Source: Datnioides undecimradiatus
Taxonomy: Eukaryota; Chordata; Actinopteri; Lobotiformes; Datnioididae
Direction: 5' to 3'
DNA: 64,000 bases
Assembly: GCA_008933995.1 (NCBI GenBank)
Contig: WARS01000033.1
Location: 4,333,787-4,397,786, forward strand
The translations under genes and the position numbers were made by a program. Below the pieces are notes generated by a model, which was not told the origin of the DNA, did not search any database, and saw nothing but the letters and a program-made list of their open reading frames with translations. Positions within the stretch are counted from its first letter, which is position 1. Every line of letters begins with the position of its first letter. This document shows positions 42,360 through 53,200 of the stretch, piece by piece.

Positions 42360-44285
42360 CACAGCTGCAGGCCAACAGTTGATCCTGTCCCGGGAAACAG
42401 GATCAGCCAGGTCAGGGCAAGGAGGGGGGCAAAAGGTTGCGACCCCGGGGGTTAAGGAACAGACTTCACAAAGAGGTACATCTTCAAAAGCAAGGGCCCC
42501 ACTGGGGAGAACCGGTATAAGGTTGGGAAAATAAACCAGTTTGACCTCCTTTCTCAGAGCAGGAGTTTCCCCAGGTGTTTGCTTTAACCTCTTTATTGTT
42601 GTCTTGACTAGAGACGCTGCTCTTGTATACGCTTACACTCATCCCGGCACTGCAGAAGCATTACTTCAAGGCAAAGTACAGTAGGATCTTCACTGGCACC
42701 CTTTGGGAAGAACTTTTTTTAAAAAATATATTATTGTTATGACACTCCAGATGGGGTCATGCAACCCATAAAATGCTAATAACATTGTGTCCATGCGCGA
42801 GTCTGTGTGTATTTACATAACATGCAAGGTCACACCATGTGCTCAAAGTTCAAACGCTATGAGGACAGGGTGATCGAACATCTGTGAGCGTATTTATCAC
42901 ACCAATCACCATGACAACTAGTGACAAGCGTTAGCTTTGCATGACTTCCATGTGAATAAACAAAGCCCCACAATGGGAGAGTATCTCATTAACACTCAAA
43001 TCTATGCACAACAGCAGTTGGTGTTTTAAACAGTTAATGCATTCACATGTATTTAAACCCTTAACCAAACACATTAAGTGCAGCCATTAAGTTGTTTGTG
43101 AGAGAATAAGCAACTGTAATGCCAGGAAATAGTTTTCGGAGGCCTCATAACATGAAGTGCCTGTTGTGGGACTTCCGAGTCCTTGGCCTCTGGTTGAGTC
43201 ATTGGTGGCCTGGTGTGCAGCACTCACATCCTTTTGGCCTCATGCTGAGGTCAGGAAATCAAAGAGAGAAGCCACAGACAAACAGCCGATTGTCAAGTTT
43301 TACACCTTGACCTCAGCTTAAACTTGTGACTCCCTCCTTTATGTTTGCCGCTGCTTCAGCAATCAGAGGAAATCAAGAGGTTACTGGTGGTTCAGCCTTG
43401 ATAAGAATCTTGAAATGGAGAAGTTCACGGAGGGGAAAGGTTACTGGGAGTTTAAAGAGAGTGCAGTCAGTCATGGGGAGTATTAAATAAAAGGGAAGTC
43501 AGGGCTGAGGAACTGCGCTGCAATTTCAAAAGTGCACTGCAGACAAAAAGCCGTCTGTTCACCCACTGGACTTCATATTCAAACCCAGAGCAAGGGAAGT
43601 TTAGCTTGAACTCATCTTCACCTTTAGGAAGTCTCACGCTACAGACTGTTTTTCTCAAGTCGAGAAAATGATCACAAATTGACAATTTTCTGGACTGAAC
43701 ACAAGAATTTAGTTTTGGTTCTTTTTAAATTAACTGCAATGAAATGTGTTGTAGGTTCCAAATAAAAGATATATGTTCCATTTTGTAAGGAACATCCTTG
43801 GGCATTCAGTCTACATCTGGTGACCTCCGTGTGTCCTCCCTCCTTTCAGTGTCTTTCCTGCCTTTGTTAAGACTCAGCAGTGTAATGAACAGCAGCCAAC
43901 TCAGAAGCACAAGTTTTAGGGCAAATACAGGACATCCTCTCACTCTGCTCTAATGGACCAGAGTCTTTGATTACACAAAGTGCAGTTTGGCTTTGATGTC
44001 CTTTTTAATAATAATAATAATGATGATCTGTAGTGTGAGGCAGGACAGAATCTGAGATGTATGATGCCACAATTTAAATATTGTTAGCTTTAGTTCATGT
44101 TAATATGTTCTACAAAAGTAAGAGTTCGCACACATTAAAACTGGAGCCCACACAGCTGGCTCATCTAGAGAAATACAGACATGTTTAGGGTGGAAGCTTT
44201 CAGAATAACTTGATATCCAATCCTAAAGGTGTGCACTAGAAAAACACACTAGTGCATGGCAAACTAGAAAAAGAGGAACGCATTC
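42360..44285. other. Non-coding, no gene seen
   Basis: AT-rich intergenic sequence downstream of the likely nrip1 3' end. Nothing recognised apart from one Pumilio-type word on the minus strand at 42810-42817. Confidence 0.65.
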
Positions 44286-44309
44286 ATACTAGGTCATGCA
44301 TTTTAGTAC

Positions 44310-44315
44310 TTTATT
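44310..44315 (-). terminator. nrip1: Candidate nrip1 distal poly(A) signal
   Basis: AATAAA on the minus strand, with U- and GU-rich sequence (CCTCTTTTTCTAGTTTG, later GTGTGTTTTT) within 60 bases downstream. Confidence 0.45.
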
Positions 44316-44856
44316 TCTGAGATATCAGTGCAAATGAACACCAAAAATGAAAACATAAAAAATGAAATAATGTTTCAGGTCTTCACATGAAAAAATGAAA
44401 CACCTTTTTTTTTAATATTTGCTGCTACAAATGTATTTCTTAGATGCACAATGCAGATCTATGATTGTACGTCAATCCCCCACTATAGCCCCAAGCTCTT
44501 TCACAGAGCTTTGTTAACCAGTAACAGAAAAGAAAATCACAAAAATATTCAATGCACGTTTATTCACACATTTTAATCAACTTGCTCAACAGTCTGTGGT
44601 TATTTAGGGACTGTTCATATTCTAAACGAACCTCTCTCTGTGATAAAAAAGACCTATTTTAAGACTTGACATTTTCCCCCATCACCAGTAGGGATACACA
44701 GGTAGTTCCCATGCGTCTGCATGCAACAGGCAGCAGTGAGGAGAGTCAGACATTATTACACAACACAGCGCAGGATAGATTATCATTTACCACATAGAGA
44801 CACATGCAAAGAACAAACCAACCAAAAAAAGATGGGCATAGCATCCTCTGCCTTTG

Positions 44857-44974
44857 TATGTACACTTGTACGGATATAATTCATATTTACATATCAGGGC
44901 ATTAAAAACTAGGGTAATATCTTTTCTTAAACATTACAAAATAGTCATCTTTCATACTGAAAGTACTATTTACA
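44857..44974 (-). promoter_or_regulatory. nrip1: Cluster of three Pumilio response elements
   Basis: Three exact UGUANAUA matches on the minus strand at 44857-44864 (UGUACAUA), 44884-44891 and 44967-44974 (both UGUAAAUA). Less than 0.01 would be expected in this length by chance. Confidence 0.55.
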
Positions 44975-46003
44975 CAAATATATTTAACCATTGTGGAAAT
45001 GTATTAATCGAAGAGACGTACTTCATAAGTATATGTATTAAAAAGATCACAAGACTAAATGGATAAAGCAGAGTGTGAAATTAACTGAAAATAATACAGT
45101 ACAATCAAAATAAGGAGCTAGATACCAGATATCCCTCAGGACACCAAAATGTCTTGGTGATTATTAGGGGGCAGGTACACATATCCAGCTGCTTTGAAAA
45201 CAAATATGTACCTGTGGTCTTCTCTTAATTATCATGCAATTCTTTTGACTTTTTATGAGTTAAGAGAAATAAAAGATGTTCATAAACCACAACAGTTAAT
45301 AAATGATGAGAAAACCCCACAAACTGTCAAATTCTCAACAGATAACAATACTGACATTTTTTTTTAATTACATGCCATTAAATTATTCTGAAAAGGACAC
45401 AGAGGACTCAGCTTCGATAGTGCAAACTCTGGGTGCTCCTTCTATTCAACGAAAAGGAAAAGCTGTGTGCTTCACACTCAAAAGTTTTTGTGTGCATGAA
45501 GAAAAGTGGTGCGGGTTTACCCAGGATGGTATGACATGTTTCTCAGACACTGCAGCCTTTTAACTGTTGCTCTAGAAACCTGTTTACATACAGTTGCTCA
45601 ACTGTAAGCACCACACACTCTGTTGACCCATCTGCTCAAAACTGCACGATCTGCAAACACATTACCCCAAGCTTGCACTTTCGAATATCAACCTTAGAAG
45701 TTTTCAGTTTCAACAAAAGCATAATTCAATGAGTTGTGACCATTCAAACTTCCACTGATATATTCCTACTGCATTGGTAGTTATACCATGCCATGAATCT
45801 TGACGAAAAGCAAGACAAAGCATTCATCATAGAATCCTCACTGAATCTATTGTAGTGTGAATATTGTTTTCAAGGTCCTCCTTTGAATAAATTTATCATG
45901 TACATTGATGTAATAGACTGCTGTGTCTGCCCTAGAATGACTTTATTTGGAATCTTATCTAAAATTGATGGGACTTTGTCTATCTGCAAATGTTCTGATG
46001 GAG

Positions 46004-46016
46004 AAAATAAATAAAT
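46004..46016 (-). promoter_or_regulatory. nrip1: AU-rich element in nrip1 3' UTR
   Basis: Minus strand reads AUUUAUUUAUUUU, three overlapping AUUUA pentamers that include the UUAUUUAUU nonamer. Such elements bind mRNA decay factors. Confidence 0.55.
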
Positions 46017-46521
46017 GCCCACTGAACTGAGCGCTAACATTTTTGGAGTCATCAATAATAAATGTTGCCTGGAATGTTCTTTCTAAATGTTTTATGGCAG
46101 GCAACAAAAAGGACATGGAGTAGTGATATGTGTACAATTTAGATACAAATAATAAATGTAAACCAAGACCAAATTTTTAGGGAGGACTATTTCATAATTG
46201 ACAAAATAAAACATGTAGCGCATGATAATCACTGATGGAAAAGGTCAAATTTGTGACAGCTGTGTAGTCTTGTTTGAATCAATTTGACATTTTGCAAAGA
46301 TAGACGTGTTTTGTATCATGCCATGACCTCACTATTTAAAATTGAGAAACCAATGCAAGTGTGCATTTTAATTATAACTTGCTCTAATCCACTAAAAAAA
46401 TCTTTTCTTTCATTCTTTGTTATTTGTCTCAAAGCAATTTGGCAAGTCATTAAAAAAGGAAAAAAGAAAAGAGTCAATGAATTCTATTCCATTTTGTATT
46501 TTTCTGTAGTTGATACAACTT

Positions 46522-49500
46522 CTATTCAGATGATTGGCTCAGCCCCTGGCTCTCATGGCTGTGCTTATCATTGAGGGTAGGTGATTGTGGGGTGGAGCTC
46601 AGACTGTGTTCATAGGCATGCATGTCACTGATTGGCTCTTCTTTAACTCTGATCACAGACTGGGTTCCCTCTGCCTGATCCCTCACCTCCTTCCTCAGCT
46701 GAATGCTGCCCTTCTGCAACATGTAATACAGGATTGGGTTGGAACGTGAAAGCCGGGGAGAGTCCCGGTTTGAGTCACAACCCTCTTCCTCCTCATTCTC
46801 CTGACCACTCCATCGCACAGGGCTCTCGGGCTCCTGTTTGACAAGAGTAGGAGGGTCCCGTTTTTGAGTGACTGGCCATGGAGCTGGGTGGCGGCTCCAT
46901 GGAATGCAGATAGGGCTGTCACCTGCAGGGGGGGTGGGCAGTGGTCTGAGATTACTCGGAAGCCCTGAGTTGAGGGAACCATGGGCGTGCCAGGTGGGCA
47001 GGTGGAGGAAGCTGTGATTATGCGAAGGCTGGCTGAGAATGCTGCCATTGGCCTTGCCATTGGCCTGCAGAATGGAAGGGCTGGGTGTCCCCCGGGGCTG
47101 CTGGGACAGCTCCTTCAGGCAGTTGTCAGAGAGCAGCAGCTGTTTGAGCACATTGAAGCCCCGACTCTCTCTGGTGAGAGTTTCACTTGGTGGGCTCCTA
47201 GGAGGAGCATCCTCTTCCTTCATACTCCTCTGCTGGTCAGGCTCTTCCTGAACAGCAGAAGAGGAAAAAATGTTTGTGTCGCCACAGTCTACTGCTCTTG
47301 GAGAGCTAATATTATTCAAACTATCAGTCCGATCAGAGCAGAGGCGTCTCTTCTTGGGACTGGGGCTTGGATACTCCCTCTGTTCCTCTTTAACCTGTCT
47401 GGGCTGTGACTCAGCCTGCATAGCAGCACTGGTATAGTAGGTAGCAGTCTGTTGTTTAAGCAACTGGCTGAGGAGGCCATATTTTGCAATGACCTCTGCA
47501 GGCCGCGGTTCTGTCTTAAAGTCTTGCTGAGAGTCTGAGAGGGGACTATTCTTCTCGTAGCCGCTAGATCTCTTTCTGACAACGGAGTCCTCAGACATGG
47601 CTGAGGACAGTCCTACCTCTTCTGTGATCTCCGTTTTGACCTTTATGTCCAAAGGGGGCCCATTGGAGCTGTCACAGATAATAGGAGGACCGGGACTCTT
47701 CTCATAGCACCCACCTGCCATCTCCACACTCCTCCTGCCACTGCCACTGGGCCTATCTTTGCGGCTGACTGTAGCAGTAGCTGAGCCTGTTCCTAAAAGG
47801 AGCTGCAACACAGTGCGCCTCTCCAGGAGGTTCTCAATCTGTGATGAAGGAGGAGAAGCTTCCTTCTGACTGAAAGGTGTGCCACTGCCTGAAGGTCCAT
47901 CAGAGAGAGGAGTAGTAGTGGTCCTATGGATTGGAGCGTTGAGCCTTTCCAATAGGGCAAGGGGTCTGCTGGTATCAAGCTCCTGACTCACCCCTTTGTT
48001 GGAGGGGATGGGTGGGGAGGAAGAAGCTGTGCCACACTGAGCCAGATTCTGTAACAGTTTACTGGCACTAAAGGCAGGCTCTGAAGCCTTCTCAGCAGGA
48101 AAGGCTTTGGATTTACACAAATCTAGTGGGCTGGACTGGACATGAGGGGATGGGTAAGAGTACGGGGATAGTGCACTGCTAGGGTCACGACTACGTGAGT
48201 AGGGGGGCTGGGCTGGGGCTACAGGTCTATCTAGGGGGCTTTTCGTCCTGGTCTCTTCCCAGGGCACCAATCCCTTTGTCTGGCCACGAGCCATGGTGGC
48301 CATTGTTATATCAAGTGGCAAATCCTGGTTACTTGCACTTTTATTAACCATCTCATTATTTCTGCGCTCAAGAAGAAGCTGCATAAGTGTGACCTTGGGG
48401 TGGGATTTTAGGTCTGGGCTCATTTCAGTCTCCTTGTTCTTTGACACCTTTGATCCTGATGGCTCGGGCTTCCACTTATTTATTAAAGTTTCTGTTAGTT
48501 TGTCCAGGGAGGATGTAGAGATAGAAGAGGAGGAAGATGAAGAAATAGCTGTGGAAACAGAGGAGACAACAGTGGAGGATGGAGAAAAGGTTGTGGTGGA
48601 AGGTTGAGCAGAAGATTGAGGAGAGAATGCAACTGGGGTGGAGGAAAACATTGTGGTAGAGGAAGAGAGGGTGGAGGTGGAGGAGGAGAACGAGGAGAAG
48701 GTGGAAGAGGGTGTGGTAAGTTTAGGCCCTGTGTCTTGTGTATTGGCTCGGCTTCTCATGGAGAGGTCAATGGGTGAACAACTCGAGTAGGAACTCTCTG
48801 CATCACTGCTGTCCTTGGTCAGGCTCCTCTCCTGGGTAGAGCACTCGCTATCCGATGTAACTGAGGAGGAGCCGCTTGGCGGCAGAATGCCACAGCTCTC
48901 CTCTAGGTGCCCGTTCTTGGTAAGCTGCTTCTGGTTGTTGTGGTTGTTGAGCAGCAGCAGTAGCAAGCTACTGCATGTCTGGGGAGGACGGGTTGGACGT
49001 GAGTCAAAGCCTCGCTTCTCCCTAGGTGGGTGGCTTTGAGTATGGTTTGGAGCATGTGGGGGAGTGGGTGGGGAGCTTTGGCTATGGCCACGCAGCAAAG
49101 AGGGGCTCTGTGGACTGGACAGGGCTGTTCGAGGGAGTGTTGTTGTTATTGTAGTTGTTGTTGTCATTCCATTTTGGGTTGTTAAGGAGCTTAGTGTGTC
49201 TGGGGCTCCAGGCAGAGTCCCTCCCACACTAGGTGGCCTTTTGTCCTGGCCATGCTGCTGGTTTGCCATGGCAGCTAGTCTCTCACTGGCAGACCTTCCC
49301 GAGAGCTGGGCTTTGAGCGCGTGCTCTCTGGAGTACTGCTGAAGATGGGCTTCACTGGACAGCAGCAGGGCCAGCTGACTGCAAGCCACACTGGGCTTGG
49401 GTGAAGGTGCTGGACTAGAACGAATTTTCACCATGTTGGCCACAGCCTTCAGACGCTCCGCACAGGACACTGATTCAGCAGCTGCAGGAGCAGAGGGAGG

Positions 49501-50166
49501 TGTGGCGCTGTGCGCTGACCTAGGAGATTCAGGGGGTCTGTCCTGACTGTGCCCTCGGCGGCTGTAAGGTGTGTTGCTGTGATTTTGAAGTTTGCTCTTT
49601 CTCATGAGCCCCTTCAAGCGGCTTGAGGCTGTCCCATACACAGGAAGAGGCTCTTTCTCTGCAGGTGGTGCCTTGGAGGGAGAGGAACACTCACTGGTGG
49701 GTTTATTAGAGTGCTGAGACATTGCTACGCTCTGGAGCCGTGAGCTGAATGACTGAAGCAGGGAAGCCAACAGGGTGCTCTCCCCAGCATGAGGAGATCC
49801 CTCCAGTGCTCCATTTTGCAGGGCTCCCCCTTGGCCATTCAGCTCCATTGGGGGTGAACTCATCCGCTGGTTCCCTGGATCATTCCAGGCTCCAGAGCGC
49901 AGTAGGCGGGCCTTCTTCAGGTGCTGTGAAGAACCCAGTGTGGGTCCGTTGGTTCCAGTCTTGGGAGTTGTGGGGCCATGGTTGGGCAGTTGGAAAGGTC
50001 CGCCCACCTTGTCACCCTGCTCTTGGTTGCTATGGGCAGCCTCAGACCTTCCACTTGCCGTGGCCCCAGGCCCGGCTACCACTGGATGCATCAGTAAACC
50101 TTCCAGATAAGTTAGAACAGCTGAATCCTTGTGTGTCTCAGGGCCAGGCTCCTCCCCATGAGTCAT
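46522..50166 (-). CDS. nrip1: nrip1, nuclear receptor-interacting protein 1 (RIP140)
   Basis: A nuclear corepressor that binds ligand-bound nuclear receptors and recruits CtBP and histone deacetylases. A single uninterrupted coding exon of 1214 codons, as in other vertebrates (human 1158). I chose the Met of MTHGEEPGPETHKDS over one 17 codons upstream because it matches the human MTHGEELGSD start, and an acceptor at 50206/50207 lies between the two. Receptor-box LXXLL motifs: 21-25, 133-137, 265-269, 401-406 (poly-Leu), 594-598, 787-791, 899-903, 1007-1011, plus the terminal LYYML (1146-1150). The third human box is LKGLM here (184-188). CtBP-type motifs: PIDLS 465-469, PLDIT 617-621, PLDLC 680-684, PLDIK 838-842. 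SUMO-type VKTE (843-846) and VKQEPESP (1109-1116). A Ser/Thr-rich insert spans 483-553. Confidence 0.98.
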   Translation of the reverse strand: MTHGEEPGPETHKDSAVLTYLEGLLMHPVVAGPGATASGRSEAAHSNQEQGDKVGGPFQLPNHGPTTPKTGTNGPTLGSSQHLKKARLLRSGAWNDPGNQRMSSPPMELNGQGGALQNGALEGSPHAGESTLLASLLQSFSSRLQSVAMSQHSNKPTSECSSPSKAPPAEKEPLPVYGTASSRLKGLMRKSKLQNHSNTPYSRRGHSQDRPPESPRSAHSATPPSAPAAAESVSCAERLKAVANMVKIRSSPAPSPKPSVACSQLALLLSSEAHLQQYSREHALKAQLSGRSASERLAAMANQQHGQDKRPPSVGGTLPGAPDTLSSLTTQNGMTTTTTITTTLPRTALSSPQSPSLLRGHSQSSPPTPPHAPNHTQSHPPREKRGFDSRPTRPPQTCSSLLLLLLNNHNNQKQLTKNGHLEESCGILPPSGSSSVTSDSECSTQERSLTKDSSDAESSYSSCSPIDLSMRSRANTQDTGPKLTTPSSTFSSFSSSTSTLSSSTTMFSSTPVAFSPQSSAQPSTTTFSPSSTVVSSVSTAISSSSSSSISTSSLDKLTETLINKWKPEPSGSKVSKNKETEMSPDLKSHPKVTLMQLLLERRNNEMVNKSASNQDLPLDITMATMARGQTKGLVPWEETRTKSPLDRPVAPAQPPYSRSRDPSSALSPYSYPSPHVQSSPLDLCKSKAFPAEKASEPAFSASKLLQNLAQCGTASSSPPIPSNKGVSQELDTSRPLALLERLNAPIHRTTTTPLSDGPSGSGTPFSQKEASPPSSQIENLLERRTVLQLLLGTGSATATVSRKDRPSGSGRRSVEMAGGCYEKSPGPPIICDSSNGPPLDIKVKTEITEEVGLSSAMSEDSVVRKRSSGYEKNSPLSDSQQDFKTEPRPAEVIAKYGLLSQLLKQQTATYYTSAAMQAESQPRQVKEEQREYPSPSPKKRRLCSDRTDSLNNISSPRAVDCGDTNIFSSSAVQEEPDQQRSMKEEDAPPRSPPSETLTRESRGFNVLKQLLLSDNCLKELSQQPRGTPSPSILQANGKANGSILSQPSHNHSFLHLPTWHAHGSLNSGLPSNLRPLPTPPAGDSPICIPWSRHPAPWPVTQKRDPPTLVKQEPESPVRWSGQENEEEEGCDSNRDSPRLSRSNPILYYMLQKGSIQLRKEVRDQAEGTQSVIRVKEEPISDMHAYEHSLSSTPQSPTLNDKHSHESQGLSQSSE

Positions 50167-50206
50167 GTTCAATACTAGGATCCCCTCGTATGGTTCAGCA
50201 CTGCTA
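50167..50206 (-). other. nrip1: nrip1 5' UTR part of the terminal exon, with acceptor
   Basis: Minus strand reads ACATTTGTTTCCCAG|TAGCAGTG, a good 3' splice site ending at 50207. This leaves 40 bases of 5' UTR before the ATG. Vertebrate NRIP1 has non-coding upstream exons, so this fits. It also rules out the upstream in-frame Met. Confidence 0.6.
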
Positions 50207-50229
50207 CTGGGAAACAAATGTCCACTAGG

Positions 50230-53200
50230 TCATCTGGTTGACAGTGGCATGTACTTCCTAAATACCAAAAAGAAGGCAGGCTATTGCACAGAGTAGGTCT
50301 GCAGGGGACTGAAGGATGCACTGGCCGGATGTGAGCCCTCTGTTTTGGGCACAGTCAGCACTGTGGTGAAACAGCAACCATGGTTGGAGGCAAACTGGGG
50401 CAGGTGGGCCTCCCAGGCATTGTTATACGCCTTTAAACACTGTAGGATCCCAGAAGGCCCAGCTTCAGGCTTATGTGAGTGGCAAGCAACGAGTCAGCGG
50501 GATTTCACCACAAAGATGTTGACACATTCCGTGGCTGTGGATGTTTGGGATGTCTGTCCTAAGGCCTGGCTGTGGTTCTGTCAGTGGCGCCTTTCAGCTT
50601 TGCAGATCTCACATGGGGGACCTATGGGAGTGAGTGAGAGAGAAAAAAGGGAAGGCGGGAGGGAGAGATGGTGGGGTGGAGAAAAAGAGGAAAAAAGAAG
50701 AAACTGTGTGAGAAGCAGGGATTTGCACAGCACTATATCACATTCATTTCACCACCTCGTCTGCCATCTCTGTTACTTAGCAACATTTCAGATTGACTGC
50801 ACACGGCTCCTTCTCCTCTCTGCACTCTCCCCTTGCAGCCACTGAACAGACGACAAATGTAGATTAGGCCTGATTGGATCCAAATTGAAAATTCAAGCCC
50901 ACTACCTTGAAAACATTCAGGTCTTGAGCTGCAAGCCCCTCACAGCGATGTCTTTCAAAAGTGAAGGGCCTTGTGAGAGCTGTGAATAATTTCTTATGCA
51001 GCTTGTCATTTCAGTGGATTATCCCCCCTCCCCACCACCTCCTGCTCCTTATGCACTTGAGCAGCATCTCACACAACGCAGCCATCGGTCTACATAAAGC
51101 GGGAGCCACCCACCCACATGCATACAAGTTACCTTTTAAGCATTCATGCCTAGGCACAAGCATGAAAATGGGCATGAAGATGTGCATACATGTTTATCCA
51201 TGCTCCTGCACATTCACAAAGGACATGAAAGCCATTCTGGTGGCTACTCTGCCTTGTTATTTTCACCTGGACCATGAATTGTTTTTAAATCAGAAGACAA
51301 AAGTAAACATAAACTGACTTGATATGATGTGAGTCGTGTTTGTGAGTATAGCACAAAGGCAGTGGAGAATCACAGCAAGGGTATAGCTAACAGACAAGCT
51401 GCTACGGACTGTCAAGCGTGTTTTTGTGTCTGTGTATTGAGGGGTGGGGGTGGCTTAAGGATCAGGTGCACCTGTCACACCACACCACTGTCAGGAGGGC
51501 AGAACCAGTGACACTGGGGTGAGCGTTGTGCCAGTTGCCATGACAGTGTCAGCAGCGCTGCCCTGGGAGACCTCTGCTCTGAACCCTGTCAGCGTGGTTT
51601 CCGTGGATACAGGACACCTCCGACAGTCCTGGCCGCATCCCATAAAGGTTAATTAATACAGAGTTTCCACCTCGCCTCAGCTGCTGTCCGTGTCCTTTCC
51701 CGATGCCGTCCTCACCTTTGGTGTCCGCTGAGTGGACCAACATAGCAGGTCACACAACAGGACAGCAGCCCTTGATTATGACGAAAGGCCATGGCAACCC
51801 ACGCAGCTACCAGCCTAAATACTTCACAGAGAGCTGTAGCAAGGGCCAAAAACAACAAGGCGGCAGGCTTCTAATCAGGCTGAAATCCATGCCCGTGGCC
51901 AAGGTCCACAGGTTGTCATGACAGTAAGGCCAACAAGATGGCACTTTTAATGCCACCTTGAAAATGAGCCTGGATTAGAAGCGGGATTTAAGTTGATCAG
52001 TGCACAATTAAGTCTGAGAAGGAGTAGGAAAACAAGCAGGTCAGCAGATTTAACAACCAAAGGGTCCACAGGTTGTTGACCCTTCAGACTGTGTGGCATT
52101 GTACAGAGCAGAGAACTTAACTGAGATTGGCCATCAGCGTCAATTACAGTTCAAGGCCATTTTTAAGCTGCTGACCTAAATCTGACAACAATAAAAGCCA
52201 ACCTGGTCATACTGGGCCATCTGACGTCTGCTGTCATGCTAATCTTAGATGCTCAGGATTAGGGCTATTTTCCCGCCGGTGAGCTTAACGCCATTATAAT
52301 GGAATGATCTGTAACACCACGTTTGATCGGCATTGTAAACACGTACACATGTTTACCTTAAACGTAGCACGGCAAAGTAACTAATATGCTGTGATACAGC
52401 CCCCCAGATAGTAAGAAAAAAAAAATGTAAATGGGGAAGAAACACTGACACAGTTTAAACATGAGAAATCCTGTTAATCTCTCTGCTGCTGGCAGTGAAC
52501 CTTTGGAATTACTGTTGACCTTGTCTGTGTTTTTGCCCAAAGAAACTTCAATACAGAGCAGACAAGGCAGCACAGGGACACAGTATGACACTGCATTATA
52601 TTAGTTTATATACAACAGAGCTTCTGCATTCACTATCTCACAGTGAAGTACGAATAAGTCTTTAAACAAAGAGGGGACCTTCAGGCTCTTGAGAGACATG
52701 TAATGACAGAGCCGGTGTTAAAAAGCCCTGCTACAGCAAGGGCAAGAAAAAATATGTTCTCCTCAGTGACAGAGCTCTGTTAACAAATAAATGACCTTAA
52801 TATGAGGAAAGCTGTCCTCTATACTGAGCCCCTAAAGCACACAGCCCTCCTTTCCTCTCTCAGAATGTGTGATGTGCATTACTATTACATTATCTCCCCT
52901 GGTGTATACATTGAAAATGACCTTACACATCTGTTAACATGTCATCTCATCGGTGGTGGCACCCAAAAAGCCTGACCTCCACCCCCCTCCCCCACTGTGG
53001 GACACCACAGCACCAATGAGCTGCTCTACGGTTTCTGTGGTGATTATCCATTATCCTTGACAATGTCAGCCAATGACAGAGCAGGCACCATTCTAAAGTG
53101 ATTTTTACCCCTACAGTCGGCCACGTACATGTGAGAGGGAGGGCAAGTGATAGGGAGGGGTGAAAGCTTCATCATCCCCTGGCTGGTGGGCTCTTCATCT

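Larger units (their letters stand above)
44290..46521 (-). other. nrip1: nrip1 3' UTR (approximate)
   Basis: AT-rich sequence after the nrip1 stop. A minus-strand AATAAA at 44310-44315 is followed by U/GU-rich sequence, so cleavage is likely near 44290, giving a 2.2 kb 3' UTR. Earlier AATAAA signals occur near 44563 and 45939. An AU-rich element (46004-46016) and three Pumilio sites (44857-44974) support its being mRNA. Human NRIP1 also has a long 3' UTR. Confidence 0.55.

Noticed and set aside
46981..47409. 142-codon open frame antisense to nrip1
   Set aside because: It is a shadow of the nrip1 coding frame on the other strand; so is the 159-codon frame at 49749-50228. Neither resembles a protein.
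50166..50217. Upstream in-frame Met for nrip1 (17 extra residues)
   Set aside because: A splice acceptor lies between it and the conserved MTHGEE start, so those codons are probably intronic in part.
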